In this document: one piece after another, positions 8,639 through 17,751 of the stretch
Numbering within the stretch: the stretch's first letter is position 1
How the letters are laid out: every line of letters starts with the position of its first letter
Assembly: GCF_900188255.1 (NCBI RefSeq)
Contig: NZ_FZNS01000002.1
Location: forward strand, 186,001 to 250,000
Origin: Hymenobacter mucosus
GTDB lineage: Bacteria > Bacteroidota > Bacteroidia > Cytophagales > Hymenobacteraceae
DNA length: 64,000 bases
Direction: 5' to 3'
Program-made: the position numbers and the translations under genes
The notes under the pieces: model-generated
What the model was told of the DNA's origin: nothing
Seen by the model: only the letters and a program-made list of their open reading frames with translations
Database searches by the model: none

Positions 8639-10030
8639 TTAGTAGCCTTCGTTCTGCACTAGGTTAGGGTTGGCGTTGATTTCTCGCAATGGAATAGGGA
8701 AGATCAGACGAGGTGAGTTGTATGGAAGCACAACAGGAGTAGAGCTTAAGTCAACCGTTGATTCTTGATTGCGCTTTAGGTCACCCAAACGGAAACCTTC
8801 TAACGCCAATTCTAATCTACGTTCCTTCAGTATATCTTCTATAGAAAGGGTTGTGAGAGGATTCAGACCTGCACGGCTGCGAATGATATTGATATCATCT
8901 AGAGGACGAGCACCTGTGGTTGTACCCGCACGAAAGTTACTTTCTGCTCGATTCAGATACATTTCTGCTAAGCGAAACAGCTTGATATTGCCGTACAGCA
9001 CATCATACTTGCCAGAATAAGTTGGGTCTCCTCCAGTCGGGTCGATAAGAAATAAATCAAGTCGTTCGTCGCCAGGCTCAAAAAGATTGATTAACTGCTC
9101 ATTGATGTTCACGTCGCCACGACGATTAACGGAGTAGAAAGTATTCAGCTCGTTAACTCCACTTTGCGAGGAAACCTGAACAGCGAAGATGTCTTCTGTA
9201 GAATTAGCTAATAAGTCGTTAGGAGAGCTAAACTCATCGGCATATTCTGGCACTAGGGTATAACGACCTGAACTAATAACGCGAGTAGCGGCGGCAGCTG
9301 ACTCAGCAAACCGGCCTTGCTGTAAATACACTCGTGACAACAGTGCGGCTACGGCGTATCGATTGGCGAAAAAGCCATTGTTGTTGGTGGGGTTAGCCGT
9401 AATTAGCCGCGCCTCCGCAGTAGTTAGATCGGTGAGCACCTGTTCGTACACTTGCGCTACGGTATTACGGCTCACTTGGCTCTCGGCCGTAATAACTGTA
9501 GTAGGCGTGAGTACTAGTGGTACGCCAGGGTTGGTAGTAGGATTACCATCGTTCCAAGCGCGAGCATACAAGCGCACTAGATCAAAGTAAAGTAAGGAGC
9601 GGATAAATTTTGCTTCTCCCTCTACCCGAGCCTGTTTAGCAGGGGTGTCCAACTTATCCAAGTTGGACAATACCGTATTTGTACGGTTGATAACATTATA
9701 GGCATTTACCCAAATAGCTTCTACAAAGCCATTGTCTCGCAGAATTTGCTTGCGCACTATTTGGTTGGGTGGAATAAAGGTTCCAACGAAGGAAATGTCA
9801 CCGTTGTCAGCGAGGAGGTCTGACATTAGCTGAATGTAGCCGCCGTATGCCTCTGCGTTTTGGATACCAGCATAACACCCAATAAGGGCAGCCTCTACGT
9901 CGGCAGAAGTGGTAAGGGCAGTACTGGCATCAATGGAATCCGTAGGTTCCACATCAAGCTTGCTGTTGCAAGCAGTAAATGTTCCTGTGAGTAGGCAGGC
10001 CGTTATTAGGCCAAACAGTATTTTTTTCAT
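8639..10030 (-). CDS. SusD/RagB family nutrient-binding outer-membrane lipoprotein (pair 1)
   Basis: A 463-residue SusD-type surface lipoprotein that caps the SusC channel and binds the substrate. The signal peptide is MKKILFGLITACLLTGTFTAC, with lipobox FTAC. TPR-forming helices follow, with the family blocks AKFIRSLLYFDLVRLYARAW, RYAVAALLSRVYLQQGRFAESAAAA, FRLAEMYLNRAE, LDDINIIRSRAGL and, near the C-terminus, ILKERRLELALEGFRLGDLKR. The final residues contain the usual FPIPLREINANP block. It lies 50 bases downstream of its susC partner on the same strand. No glycoside hydrolase or peptidase gene sits next to the pair, so the ligand is unknown. Confidence 0.95.
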   Translation of the reverse strand: MKKILFGLITACLLTGTFTACNSKLDVEPTDSIDASTALTTSADVEAALIGCYAGIQNAEAYGGYIQLMSDLLADNGDISFVGTFIPPNQIVRKQILRDNGFVEAIWVNAYNVINRTNTVLSNLDKLDTPAKQARVEGEAKFIRSLLYFDLVRLYARAWNDGNPTTNPGVPLVLTPTTVITAESQVSRNTVAQVYEQVLTDLTTAEARLITANPTNNNGFFANRYAVAALLSRVYLQQGRFAESAAAATRVISSGRYTLVPEYADEFSSPNDLLANSTEDIFAVQVSSQSGVNELNTFYSVNRRGDVNINEQLINLFEPGDERLDLFLIDPTGGDPTYSGKYDVLYGNIKLFRLAEMYLNRAESNFRAGTTTGARPLDDINIIRSRAGLNPLTTLSIEDILKERRLELALEGFRLGDLKRNQESTVDLSSTPVVLPYNSPRLIFPIPLREINANPNLVQNEGY

Positions 10031-10080
10031 GGTAGAATGCTAGCTAGGAAAATGACGGACACCGGCACGTAAAGCCAAGC

Positions 10081-13000
10081 TTAAAGCCCAATGTTGACAC
10101 CAATGGTGAAGGTCTTGGGCTGTGGAGCGGTATAGAAGTCAATACCTTGGTTGATGTTGTTTTGGCTCTGGCTAGCTGAGCCTGTTAGGTAGTCAGTACT
10201 TACCTCAGGGTCCCATCCTTTATATTTCGTGAAGGTGACTAAGTTTAGTCCTTGCACAAAAACTCGTAGGGATTGGAGATACACCTTTTGAGCAATAGCG
10301 GCGGGTAAGTTATAGCCTAATACAATCGTACGCAGGCGTCCGTAGGAACCGTCGCGCACAAAGCGAGACGACAAACCAATGCCATTGCCCCCTAAATACT
10401 CTGCACGGGGCACGTTGGTAATATCACCTTGCTTCTGCCAACGCTGCAATTGGTCACGCGTTTGATTATCCGGGCCATTGTTGAAACCAACCGAATAATA
10501 CTGTGCACCACCGTCAAAAACTTTGTTGCCAAATACTCCTACTAGAGTAGCCGTTAAATCAAACCCTTTAAAGGAGAACGTGTTTGTAAGCCCTCCCGTC
10601 CACTTGGGGTTTGGGTCGCCCACAGGTACCAGCGTAGCTTCATTGATATCATTGGTGGTACTGCGGTTGATACTACCGTCCGAATTCGTTGAGTTCAGAT
10701 AATATAAAGCATCACCGTTTGCAGGGTCCACTCCAGCGTACTCCGGGCCAACAAATACTCCAAGAGGCTGTCCTTCTTGAGCACGGCTCAAGAAGCTCCC
10801 TAAAATAGGTGGTCCGTCGAGGTCAGTAACGCGGTTGACGTTGCGCGATGCATTGAAGTTAGTAGTCCACGTGAAAGCGCCTACTAGGTTACGGGTAGTC
10901 AGTGTGAACTCGACACCGCGGTTGCGCATACTGCCTACGTTGCGGAACAAGGAAGTAAAGCCACTAGTAGCCGCTACAGGCGCAAATAATGCCAGGTCCG
11001 TTGTGCGCTTCTCGTACACATCTACCTCACCCGAGATGCGGTCTTGCAAAAAGCCAAACTCGATACCAGCATCAGCTTGCGTAGTAGACTCCCAAGTCAG
11101 GTCTGGGCTAGCTAGTGACTGGGGCCGTTGACCCGGGATACCAACGTAGCCGGAAGTACCAGCAAATAATGCCCGTGAAGCAAAGTTGGGGAAACCTTGG
11201 TTGCCCGTGCGACCAATGCTTATGCGAGGTTTCAGCAGGCTTAGAACTTTGTTGTCACTCAAAAACGACTCTTCAGTAGCTAGCCATCCTAACGAAGCGG
11301 CCGGGAAGAATCCGTACCGGTTGTTGGTTCCGAAGCGTGAAGAACCATCATAACGAGCACTTAAGCCCAGCAGATATTTGCCAGCTAGGGCATAGTTAGC
11401 ACGCCCAAAGTAAGATACGAGCGTATTGTTTGTGCGGCTTGAACTGCCGCCTGTGATTAAGCTAGAGTTAGCTAAGGTTTTATAAGCATCCGAAGCAAAC
11501 TGGGTACCCGTTACGTTATTACTAGTGAGCTGCGCTGACTCGTACGAAGTACCAAGAGTAAACTCTAGGTTATGTAAATCATTAAACGTGTTGCGGTAAG
11601 TAGCAAAGTTGTTGACTACTACCCGTGCATTGGTAGCACGCGCACTGAAACCATAACCGTTCGTAGGACCAGTGTTGCGAGACGTAACTCTACCTAAGAA
11701 CTGATCTTCACTCTGATTTTGCACATCAATTCCTAGTTCGGAGCGGAATGACAGGCTCTTAAGGATATCCAGTTGAGCGTACACATTGCTTAGTGTCCGG
11801 TAGATAATAGTCGTATATGACCCATTATCTACGCCCAACAGGGGATTATAATAGAATGGGAAAGTAGAGTTAGGGTTACCCGTAGCTGGGTCTAGCGCCC
11901 CACTCAGCAGGTTAGTGCGGGGGTCAATGAGCGGGGTTATAGGAGCCAATGCCACAGTTTGCATAGGGCTGCTAAAGGCGTTGTCGTTAGGCAAGCGTTG
12001 GTTACGCGAGCGAGAAAGTGCCGCGTTTATACCAATTTTCAGCTTATCAGTGGCTTGATGGTCAACATTGAATCGAGTGGATATCCGCTCATATTTGTTG
12101 CTAACAATGATACCTTTCTGGTTACTATACTGGCCGGAAATAAAGAATCTAGTTTTATCATTTCCTCCGCTAGCGCCCAAATCGTACTGGCTAAACGATG
12201 CATCCTGGAATACTTCATCTTGCCAGTCAGTGTCGTAGGTAAGTGGGTCAGCTCCTGCTGCGTATGTACGCAAGCGAGTGGCATTAGCAGTGGCAGAACG
12301 ACCACTGTTTACCAAAGCTTCCGTCAGCAGCGTGACATATTCTTCCCCATTCAAAAACTCGCGCTTATTAGTGGGCCTGCTAGTGCCCGCCTGAAAGCCT
12401 AAGGTAAAACGAGTAGCTCCAGCCTTGCCCCGCTTCGTAGTAACCAGTACTACTCCATTGCTAGCGCGCGACCCATAAATAGCAGAAGCTGCAGCATCTT
12501 TCAATACGCTGATGCTCTCGATATCATTGGGGTTAATATCCGCAATCGGGTTCGTTGCGGCTGAGGTTGAAGAAAGATTATCAGCCAGCACCGGGATGCC
12601 ATCTACCACATAAAGCGGCTGGGTGTCACCGCTAATGGAAGCAACTCCGCGCACCCGCACCCGAATACCTTGACCCAGTTTGCCGCTACTGTTCTCAATA
12701 AATACACCAGCAGCTCGGCCCTGAATAGACTGCTCGAAGCTTTGCACTGGCTGGTTGCCAACTTCCTTGGCACCTAGTTGCACTACTGAGCCTGTTAGGT
12801 CCTGCTTCGATTGCGTACCGTATCCTACCACTACTGCTTCGCCAAGAGTGGTAGCACTCGTTTTCAGCGTTACAGGGATAGTAGTACGGTCACCTACTAC
12901 CACATTCTGAGTTTCAAAACCAATAGAGCTGATTACAAGAGTGGCGCCTGGTTGTACAGATAGGGAGAATCTGCCATCAGAATCAGTGCTGGCTCCGTTG

Positions 13001-13146
13001 GTGGTGCCGCGCTCTAGTACAGTAACACCTGGTAAGCCACTACCGCCACCATCGGTTACCTGGCCACTTATTGCGCGCGTTTGTGCTACGGCCGCCGATG
13101 ATAAGGCAATGCCGCATGCAGAAAGAATGAGTACATGTTTTTTCAT
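10081..13146 (-). CDS. SusC/RagA family TonB-linked outer-membrane transporter (pair 1)
   Basis: A 1,021-residue TonB-dependent channel. From the ATG at 13146 it shows a signal peptide (MKKHVLILSACGIALSSAAV then AQTR), an N-terminal carboxypeptidase-regulatory-like domain (ISGQVTDGGGSGLPGVTV), the SusC signature EAVVVGYGTQ, a plug domain (GVASISGDTQPLYVVDGIPV, then DIESISVLKDAAASAIYGSRASNGV split by typical loops) and a 22-strand-type barrel ending in an amphipathic strand (TFTIGVNIGL). The ATG at 13146 was preferred to the one at 13179, which only adds residues before the signal peptide. It imports substrate handed over by the following SusD. Confidence 0.95.
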   Translation of the reverse strand: MKKHVLILSACGIALSSAAVAQTRAISGQVTDGGGSGLPGVTVLERGTTNGASTDSDGRFSLSVQPGATLVISSIGFETQNVVVGDRTTIPVTLKTSATTLGEAVVVGYGTQSKQDLTGSVVQLGAKEVGNQPVQSFEQSIQGRAAGVFIENSSGKLGQGIRVRVRGVASISGDTQPLYVVDGIPVLADNLSSTSAATNPIADINPNDIESISVLKDAAASAIYGSRASNGVVLVTTKRGKAGATRFTLGFQAGTSRPTNKREFLNGEEYVTLLTEALVNSGRSATANATRLRTYAAGADPLTYDTDWQDEVFQDASFSQYDLGASGGNDKTRFFISGQYSNQKGIIVSNKYERISTRFNVDHQATDKLKIGINAALSRSRNQRLPNDNAFSSPMQTVALAPITPLIDPRTNLLSGALDPATGNPNSTFPFYYNPLLGVDNGSYTTIIYRTLSNVYAQLDILKSLSFRSELGIDVQNQSEDQFLGRVTSRNTGPTNGYGFSARATNARVVVNNFATYRNTFNDLHNLEFTLGTSYESAQLTSNNVTGTQFASDAYKTLANSSLITGGSSSRTNNTLVSYFGRANYALAGKYLLGLSARYDGSSRFGTNNRYGFFPAASLGWLATEESFLSDNKVLSLLKPRISIGRTGNQGFPNFASRALFAGTSGYVGIPGQRPQSLASPDLTWESTTQADAGIEFGFLQDRISGEVDVYEKRTTDLALFAPVAATSGFTSLFRNVGSMRNRGVEFTLTTRNLVGAFTWTTNFNASRNVNRVTDLDGPPILGSFLSRAQEGQPLGVFVGPEYAGVDPANGDALYYLNSTNSDGSINRSTTNDINEATLVPVGDPNPKWTGGLTNTFSFKGFDLTATLVGVFGNKVFDGGAQYYSVGFNNGPDNQTRDQLQRWQKQGDITNVPRAEYLGGNGIGLSSRFVRDGSYGRLRTIVLGYNLPAAIAQKVYLQSLRVFVQGLNLVTFTKYKGWDPEVSTDYLTGSASQSQNNINQGIDFYTAPQPKTFTIGVNIGL

Positions 13147-13509
13147 GCCATCAGGTTTAAAACCCATTAAGTTGAACAATGCCTTCCCCCCTCTATTTTA
13201 CTACCAACAGTTGGTATATCCGCAAATAATCAGCGTTACCCCATGCAAATTAGGGTCAAAAATCACAAAACGTGTAAATATTTTTAATACACCCCTTCTC
13301 CAGCATAGCTAGCTGTAATTGTATTGTTTACTTAAAATCATATGTATGAGCATGAAATACGAATTCGCACTGTTCAAATTAGTAATCGAATTTTCCTGTT
13401 TTACTCCATAGAATCATCCAAATTAGTTTTGGCCCTGCCCCCTCCCTACCTTTACCCTGCTTGCCACACCCACGGCTTCTGAGCCCCTGTCACGCTCTTT
13501 TTCTTACGA
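13147..13509. other. intergenic region between susC pair 1 and the rnd-like gene
   Basis: An AT-rich divergent spacer. It holds a near-perfect palindrome TACCAAC-A-GTTGGTA at 13202-13216 about 55 bases upstream of susC, and the octamer CAAATTAG three times (around 13247, 13374 and 13421). No complete TTG/TAnnTTTG promoter was found for the minus strand. Confidence 0.4.
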
Positions 13510-14685
13510 ATGCCTGATATTCATTACCTGACGACTGCCGAGCAGGTACAGCAAGTTGCCGAGGCCTTGCGTACTGCTGCCCGCATAGCTATTGATTTGG
13601 AGTTCGATGATATGCGTCACCGTTATGGCCGCAACCTCGCCCTGATTCAACTGTATGATGGCAACACGGTCTACCTGCTCGATCCTCTTCCCCTCACGAA
13701 CCCAGCTCACGACTTAGAGCCCCTTTGGATTATTCTGCGCGACCCAAGTGTGGCGAAGGTATTTCACAGCTGTAAGTCAGATATTCTGCTTCTAGATGAG
13801 CTCTACGGAGTACACGTACGCAACATTGTTGACACGAGCGTACAATATACGTTGCTAGCGGAGGCTGATAATAACATTTCCCTGGGTCGCCTCATCCAAG
13901 CCGAGCTAGGGCTGGAAGTAGACAAAGGAGAGCAAAAATCCAACTGGCTAAAGCGCCCTCTTACGGAAGCGCAGAAGCAGTATGCCGCCAATGATGTCCT
14001 GTATCTGTTTGAGTTGGCTGACCGCCTTCAGGCAAAACTAGATGCGCTAGGTCGCACGGCGTGGTCGGAGCAGGAGAACAAAGCCCTGGAAGATGTGCGA
14101 TACACCCGCGACGACCGGCCCCATTTGCGCCTAGCAGGCAAATACCGCATCATGCCCCAGGAGATGCCTATGTTCCGGGACCTGTTTCTGCTCCGCGACG
14201 AGGTAGCCCGCCACATTGACCGCCCGACCTACATGGTTGTCAGCAACGACCGGCTAGCCGAACTTACCCGCCAACCGCTTACTAGTACCGGCGAATTGCG
14301 TAACGCTCCTGGTTTGCACCCCGAGCTGAAGCGCAGCCCGTTTGCGGAGCGTCTCCTTAGTCTGGCTCATGATGAGCTGGCGCCCGAGCAGCCCCTGTCG
14401 CAAGAGCAGCGCCGCTTTCCCTTCCGCCGTCGCCTCAGCGGTGCCAAAGCAGCCCAAGCCGATGCCCGCGAAGCGCTCCTGATGACTTTAAAAACCCATT
14501 TGGCGCAAGACCACAATACGTTTCTGGCTAACCTAGTTCTTAGCAACCGACTGATTGCCGACATCATTGAGCAGGGCGCCAACCAAACGTTGCGTCCTTG
14601 GCAGCACCAGCTCTTGCAAGAGGCCGCTTCTCGCCATGATCTGGATTTCAGTCAGATTGCGGCGCCTTTTCAACTCATCGACTAA
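13510..14685 (+). CDS. ribonuclease D-like 3'-5' exonuclease with HRDC domain
   Basis: A DEDD-type exonuclease of 391 residues. Exo I is IDLEFD (Asp29, Glu31), Exo II is VFHSCKSDILLL and Exo III is the Y-type QYAANDVLYLFELADRL near residue 160. The C-terminal half has an HRDC-like helical domain (FRDLFLLRDEVARHIDRPTYMVVSNDRLAELTR). RNase D enzymes trim the 3' ends of tRNA and other stable RNA precursors; this is longer than the exonuclease core and close to E. coli Rnd (about 375). The gene stands alone between the susCD pair and the XRE-type regulator and ends at a terminator hairpin. Confidence 0.88.
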   Translation: MPDIHYLTTAEQVQQVAEALRTAARIAIDLEFDDMRHRYGRNLALIQLYDGNTVYLLDPLPLTNPAHDLEPLWIILRDPSVAKVFHSCKSDILLLDELYGVHVRNIVDTSVQYTLLAEADNNISLGRLIQAELGLEVDKGEQKSNWLKRPLTEAQKQYAANDVLYLFELADRLQAKLDALGRTAWSEQENKALEDVRYTRDDRPHLRLAGKYRIMPQEMPMFRDLFLLRDEVARHIDRPTYMVVSNDRLAELTRQPLTSTGELRNAPGLHPELKRSPFAERLLSLAHDELAPEQPLSQEQRRFPFRRRLSGAKAAQADAREALLMTLKTHLAQDHNTFLANLVLSNRLIADIIEQGANQTLRPWQHQLLQEAASRHDLDFSQIAAPFQLID

Positions 14686-14708
14686 CCTATCTTTTATACA
14701 GTACCATC

Positions 14709-14745
14709 CAGCCCGGCTGCTCCCTGAGCAGCTGGGCTGATTTTT
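14709..14745 (+). terminator. terminator of the rnd-like gene
   Basis: CAGCCCGGCTGCT pairs with AGCAGCTGGGCTG (one mismatch) around a five-base loop and is followed by ATTTTT. Confidence 0.8.
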
Positions 14746-15046
14746 GACGGCTAAGGCTCGATGTTCTATTATAACGCACGAACGCTAGTGTCCACTGATA
14801 TCGGCACTAAGAAGCAGCACAGTGAACGGATTAGAGCTACTTCGGCTGGTTTTGTTCTATGAGCGAATATTCTCTGAATATCACTGGGATGTAGGTGGGC
14901 GTAGATTTGCAGAATGCTGATTTTAATACTTGCTTGCCAGCTAGTTTGTCTTGCGCAGGCAGGTAGGAACCCCACAGGCTGGTAGTTGGCAGCTAGTTTC
15001 GGACTCGATTACCCGCTGGGCTCCCCTGCTTTCTACTACCCCACCT
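14746..15046. other. leader region of the XRE/ScfR-like gene with paired direct repeats
   Basis: No gene is seen. The region contains a TAGATTTG box at 14902-14909 (no matching TTG) and two exact copies of CAGCTAGTTT at 14938-14947 and 14990-14999. Their starts are 52 bp apart, close to five turns of the helix, as expected if a dimeric or cooperative regulator binds one face of the DNA. Autoregulation by the downstream helix-turn-helix protein is an inference. Confidence 0.4.
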
Positions 15047-16531
15047 ATGTTGAGTCACGGCCAAGTTGTACGGTTGATTTTTGGGTTGAAACTGCGGGAA
15101 CTGCGGCAAGAGCGTGGCTATACGCCCACGGAACTGGCTCGCGCCTGCGACGTATCGGTATCTTATCTCAACGAGATAGAAAAAGGAAAAAAGTATCCGA
15201 AGGCCGATAAGATTCTAAGTCTGAGCAAGGTGCTAGACGTTAGCTACGACCAGCTTACTTCCCTCACGCTCAGCCGCCGCTTAGAGCCTATTTCTGAGTT
15301 GCTACAATCAGATTTGCTGAAGGAGTTTCCACTGGAGATGTTTGGGCTGGACCCATTGCGCATTGTAGAGCTGATTGCTAACGCTCCAGCGAAGATGAAT
15401 GCCTTCATCAGCACGCTTTTCGAGATAGGGCGCAACTACGAAATGCGTCAGGAGCACTTTTTCCTGGCGGCCCTGCGCTCTTTTCAGGAAATGCACGACA
15501 ACTACTTTGAGGAGCAGGAGCAAGATGTGCGCACCTTCACCGTCGAGCACAAGCTGAACGCTACGGCTCCCTTCGACCGGAGCCAGCTAGAGCGGGTCCT
15601 AATAGAAAAGTACGGCTATACCATTGACCGAACTGCGCTGGGTGAGTACACGAACCTGGGGCGGTTACGCTCGGTGTTTCAGCCCAAAGCCAACCGCTTG
15701 CTTTTGCGGCCCGGCTTAACGGGTGCGCAGGAGGGCTTTGTACTGGGCCGGGAGGTAGCCTTCAACTACCTCAACTTGCGCGAACGGCCCTATGTGAATG
15801 CCAACTTCCCAGTGCGTTCCTTCGAGGAAGTGCTCAACAATTTCCGGGCATCTTACTTTGCCGGAGCCCTGCTGATGGAGGAGGAAACCTTGGTGCGGGA
15901 TTTACAGCGCTTCTTTGCCGCCAAGAAATGGGAGCCTACCCTGCTGCTCGACTTGCTAACGAAGTATGACGTGTCGCCGGAGATGTTTATGCAGCGCATT
16001 ACCAACTTGCTACCGCGCCATTTTGGGCTACAAAGCTTGTTTTTCCTGCGCTTCGACCAGGCCAACGCGGCGGCGGGCTACAAGCTTACAAAGGAGCTAC
16101 ACCTTTCGCGTTTGCACAACCCGCACGGCAATGAGCTGCACGAGCACTACTGCCGACGCTGGATTTCATTACGCCTGCTTTCGGAACTGCGCCTACAGCC
16201 CATCGGAACTTCGCCCAATTTTACGCTGGGTGCCCAACGCTCTCACTACCCTAACAACGACGAGTACCTGTGCATTACAGTAGCCCGGGCCGGTTCGGCG
16301 ACGGAGCCCGCTGTGAGTGTAACCGTGGGGCTGCTCTGCGACGATAACTTGCGCCAAAAGATCCGCTTCCTCGACGACCCCGCCATTCTGCACCGGGAAG
16401 TAAACGAAACGTGCGAGCGGTGCACCATTCCCAACTGTGAAGTACGGGCCGCGGCCCCCGTTGAAATTGAACGGCGCCAGCACCAACAAGCACTGGAAGA
16501 GGCTGTGGCAGCCTTAGTGAACGGAGCCTAG
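15047..16531 (+). CDS. large XRE-family transcription factor with degenerate ImmA/IrrE-like region (ScfR/PrpR/RamB-like)
   Basis: A 494-residue regulator. An XRE helix-turn-helix occupies about residues 8-65 (LRELRQERGYTPTELARAC, then VSVSYLNEIEKGKKYPK and IL.LSKVLDVSYDQL). The long remainder resembles the short-chain fatty-acyl regulators (ScfR, PrpR, RamB), which combine an HTH, an IrrE-like region and a C-terminal sensing domain and control glyoxylate or methylcitrate genes. The metallopeptidase HExxH is not present; the equivalent helix may be GREVAFNYLNLRE. Near the C-terminus the cysteines LLCDD and CERCTIPNC could bind metal or an Fe-S cluster. I chose the ATG at 15047 because it starts just before the HTH. 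No aceA or prp gene is in the window, so targets are unknown. Confidence 0.8.
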   Translation: MLSHGQVVRLIFGLKLRELRQERGYTPTELARACDVSVSYLNEIEKGKKYPKADKILSLSKVLDVSYDQLTSLTLSRRLEPISELLQSDLLKEFPLEMFGLDPLRIVELIANAPAKMNAFISTLFEIGRNYEMRQEHFFLAALRSFQEMHDNYFEEQEQDVRTFTVEHKLNATAPFDRSQLERVLIEKYGYTIDRTALGEYTNLGRLRSVFQPKANRLLLRPGLTGAQEGFVLGREVAFNYLNLRERPYVNANFPVRSFEEVLNNFRASYFAGALLMEEETLVRDLQRFFAAKKWEPTLLLDLLTKYDVSPEMFMQRITNLLPRHFGLQSLFFLRFDQANAAAGYKLTKELHLSRLHNPHGNELHEHYCRRWISLRLLSELRLQPIGTSPNFTLGAQRSHYPNNDEYLCITVARAGSATEPAVSVTVGLLCDDNLRQKIRFLDDPAILHREVNETCERCTIPNCEVRAAAPVEIERRQHQQALEEAVAALVNGA

Positions 16532-16656
16532 CTACTCCTTGGCACATGCAGTAGCTGTGTACAACTAAAAATCTGTACTCTTTCGTTGGTACTGTGCTAG
16601 GCGGCCTAGACATATAGCACAGCACTTCCATTGCCATACACCCCACTTCATTTTTC

Positions 16657-17691
16657 ATGCGGCGTTTCCTACCTGCCTTTTTGCTAACTCTTGGTTTGCT
16701 ACTTCTACTGGGGCTAGGAGCAGCATGGTACGTGTTGTGGAAACCTAATGTGCGCGTTTCTCCCTTTGGGCCCGCTTACCTCTACATCCGCACGGGCACA
16801 GGGTACGCTGCTGTGCAGGACTCCTTGCTAAAATATGATCTGCTAGAAGAGCCTAGAACCTTTGCATGGCTGGCCGCCCGGCGCGATTATCCGACGCATG
16901 TGCAGCCCGGGCGCTACTTGGTTTCGCCAGGCCTCAGCAACCAAGAATTGCTCGATAAGCTGCTGCGTGGCGAACAGGACACGGTAGTGTTTGAACTCAA
17001 CGCTTTTAAGTACAAGCCTCAGTTGGCGCGCCAAATCTCGCGGCAACTAGAGGCCGATTCTGGCAGTCTGCGCCACTTGTTGCAGGATAATGCCTTTTTG
17101 GAGCGTCGCTATCAATTGGATACCACAACCATCCTCACGCTGTTCCTGCCAGGGCCCTACCGATTGCTCTGGAACACGTCGGCTAAGCAGTTCCTAGACT
17201 CGGCGGCGGCTACGCACCAACGCTTCTGGACCGCCCAGCGCCGTCAGCGGGCCGATTCGCTGCAACTCACGCCTACCCAAGTGCACGTTTTGGCTAGTAT
17301 TGTGCAGCGCGAGACTAGCATGAAAGAAGACAAGCCCATTATTGCGGGTGTGTACCTCAACCGCCTGCGCCGAGGCATGCGCCTGCAAGCTGATCCTACC
17401 TTACTCTGGGCCATTGGCAATTTTGGCGTGAAGCGGGTGCTCAACAAAGACAAGCTCGTGGAGTCGCCTTACAATACGTATAAGCACAAAGGGCTGCCAC
17501 CGGGCCCCATCACCTCCGCAAACCGTCAGAGCTTGGACGCTGTACTGAAGCCAGCGGCGCACCGCTACGTATTTTTCTGTGCCCGCCCCGACCGCAGTGG
17601 GTATTCCGACTTCGCCGAAACATTTGCCGAGCATAAGCAGAACGCGCGCCGTTACCAGCACATGCTCGACAGCGTAGGCATCAGGCGGTAA
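16657..17691 (+). CDS. mltG: endolytic murein transglycosylase MltG
   Basis: MltG cuts nascent glycan strands at the inner membrane and sets peptidoglycan chain length. The 344-residue product begins with a single membrane anchor (FLLTLGLLLLLGLGAAWYVL, about residues 6-26), then a LysM-like segment (GTGYAAVQDSLLKYDLLEEP) and the YceG domain. The catalytic block is LASIVQRETSM with the acid Glu at the RET position, followed by IAGVYLNRLRRGMRLQADPTLLWAIG and the C-terminal YNTYKHKGLPPGPI..PGxxAL-like region. Length matches the E. coli protein (340). It follows the regulator by about 125 bases on the same strand and may have its own promoter. Confidence 0.95.
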   Translation: MRRFLPAFLLTLGLLLLLGLGAAWYVLWKPNVRVSPFGPAYLYIRTGTGYAAVQDSLLKYDLLEEPRTFAWLAARRDYPTHVQPGRYLVSPGLSNQELLDKLLRGEQDTVVFELNAFKYKPQLARQISRQLEADSGSLRHLLQDNAFLERRYQLDTTTILTLFLPGPYRLLWNTSAKQFLDSAAATHQRFWTAQRRQRADSLQLTPTQVHVLASIVQRETSMKEDKPIIAGVYLNRLRRGMRLQADPTLLWAIGNFGVKRVLNKDKLVESPYNTYKHKGLPPGPITSANRQSLDAVLKPAAHRYVFFCARPDRSGYSDFAETFAEHKQNARRYQHMLDSVGIRR

Positions 17692-17721
17692 GCTAGTACG
17701 GGCTTCGTAGTACGTAGTATT

Positions 17722-17751
17722 CTGCGGTTATGGCAGGACAAATAACCGCAG
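17722..17751. terminator. hairpin between mltG and the GT-C-like gene
   Basis: CTGCGGTTAT pairs with ATAACCGCAG around a ten-base loop, and the stop codon of the minus-strand gene lies inside it. There is no clear T run, so it may be a weak terminator or a 3'-end stabilising stem. Confidence 0.4.

Noticed and set aside
11959..12402. A 147-codon ORF antisense to susC pair 1
   Set aside because: It overlaps the conserved barrel and plug coding region and has no independent support.
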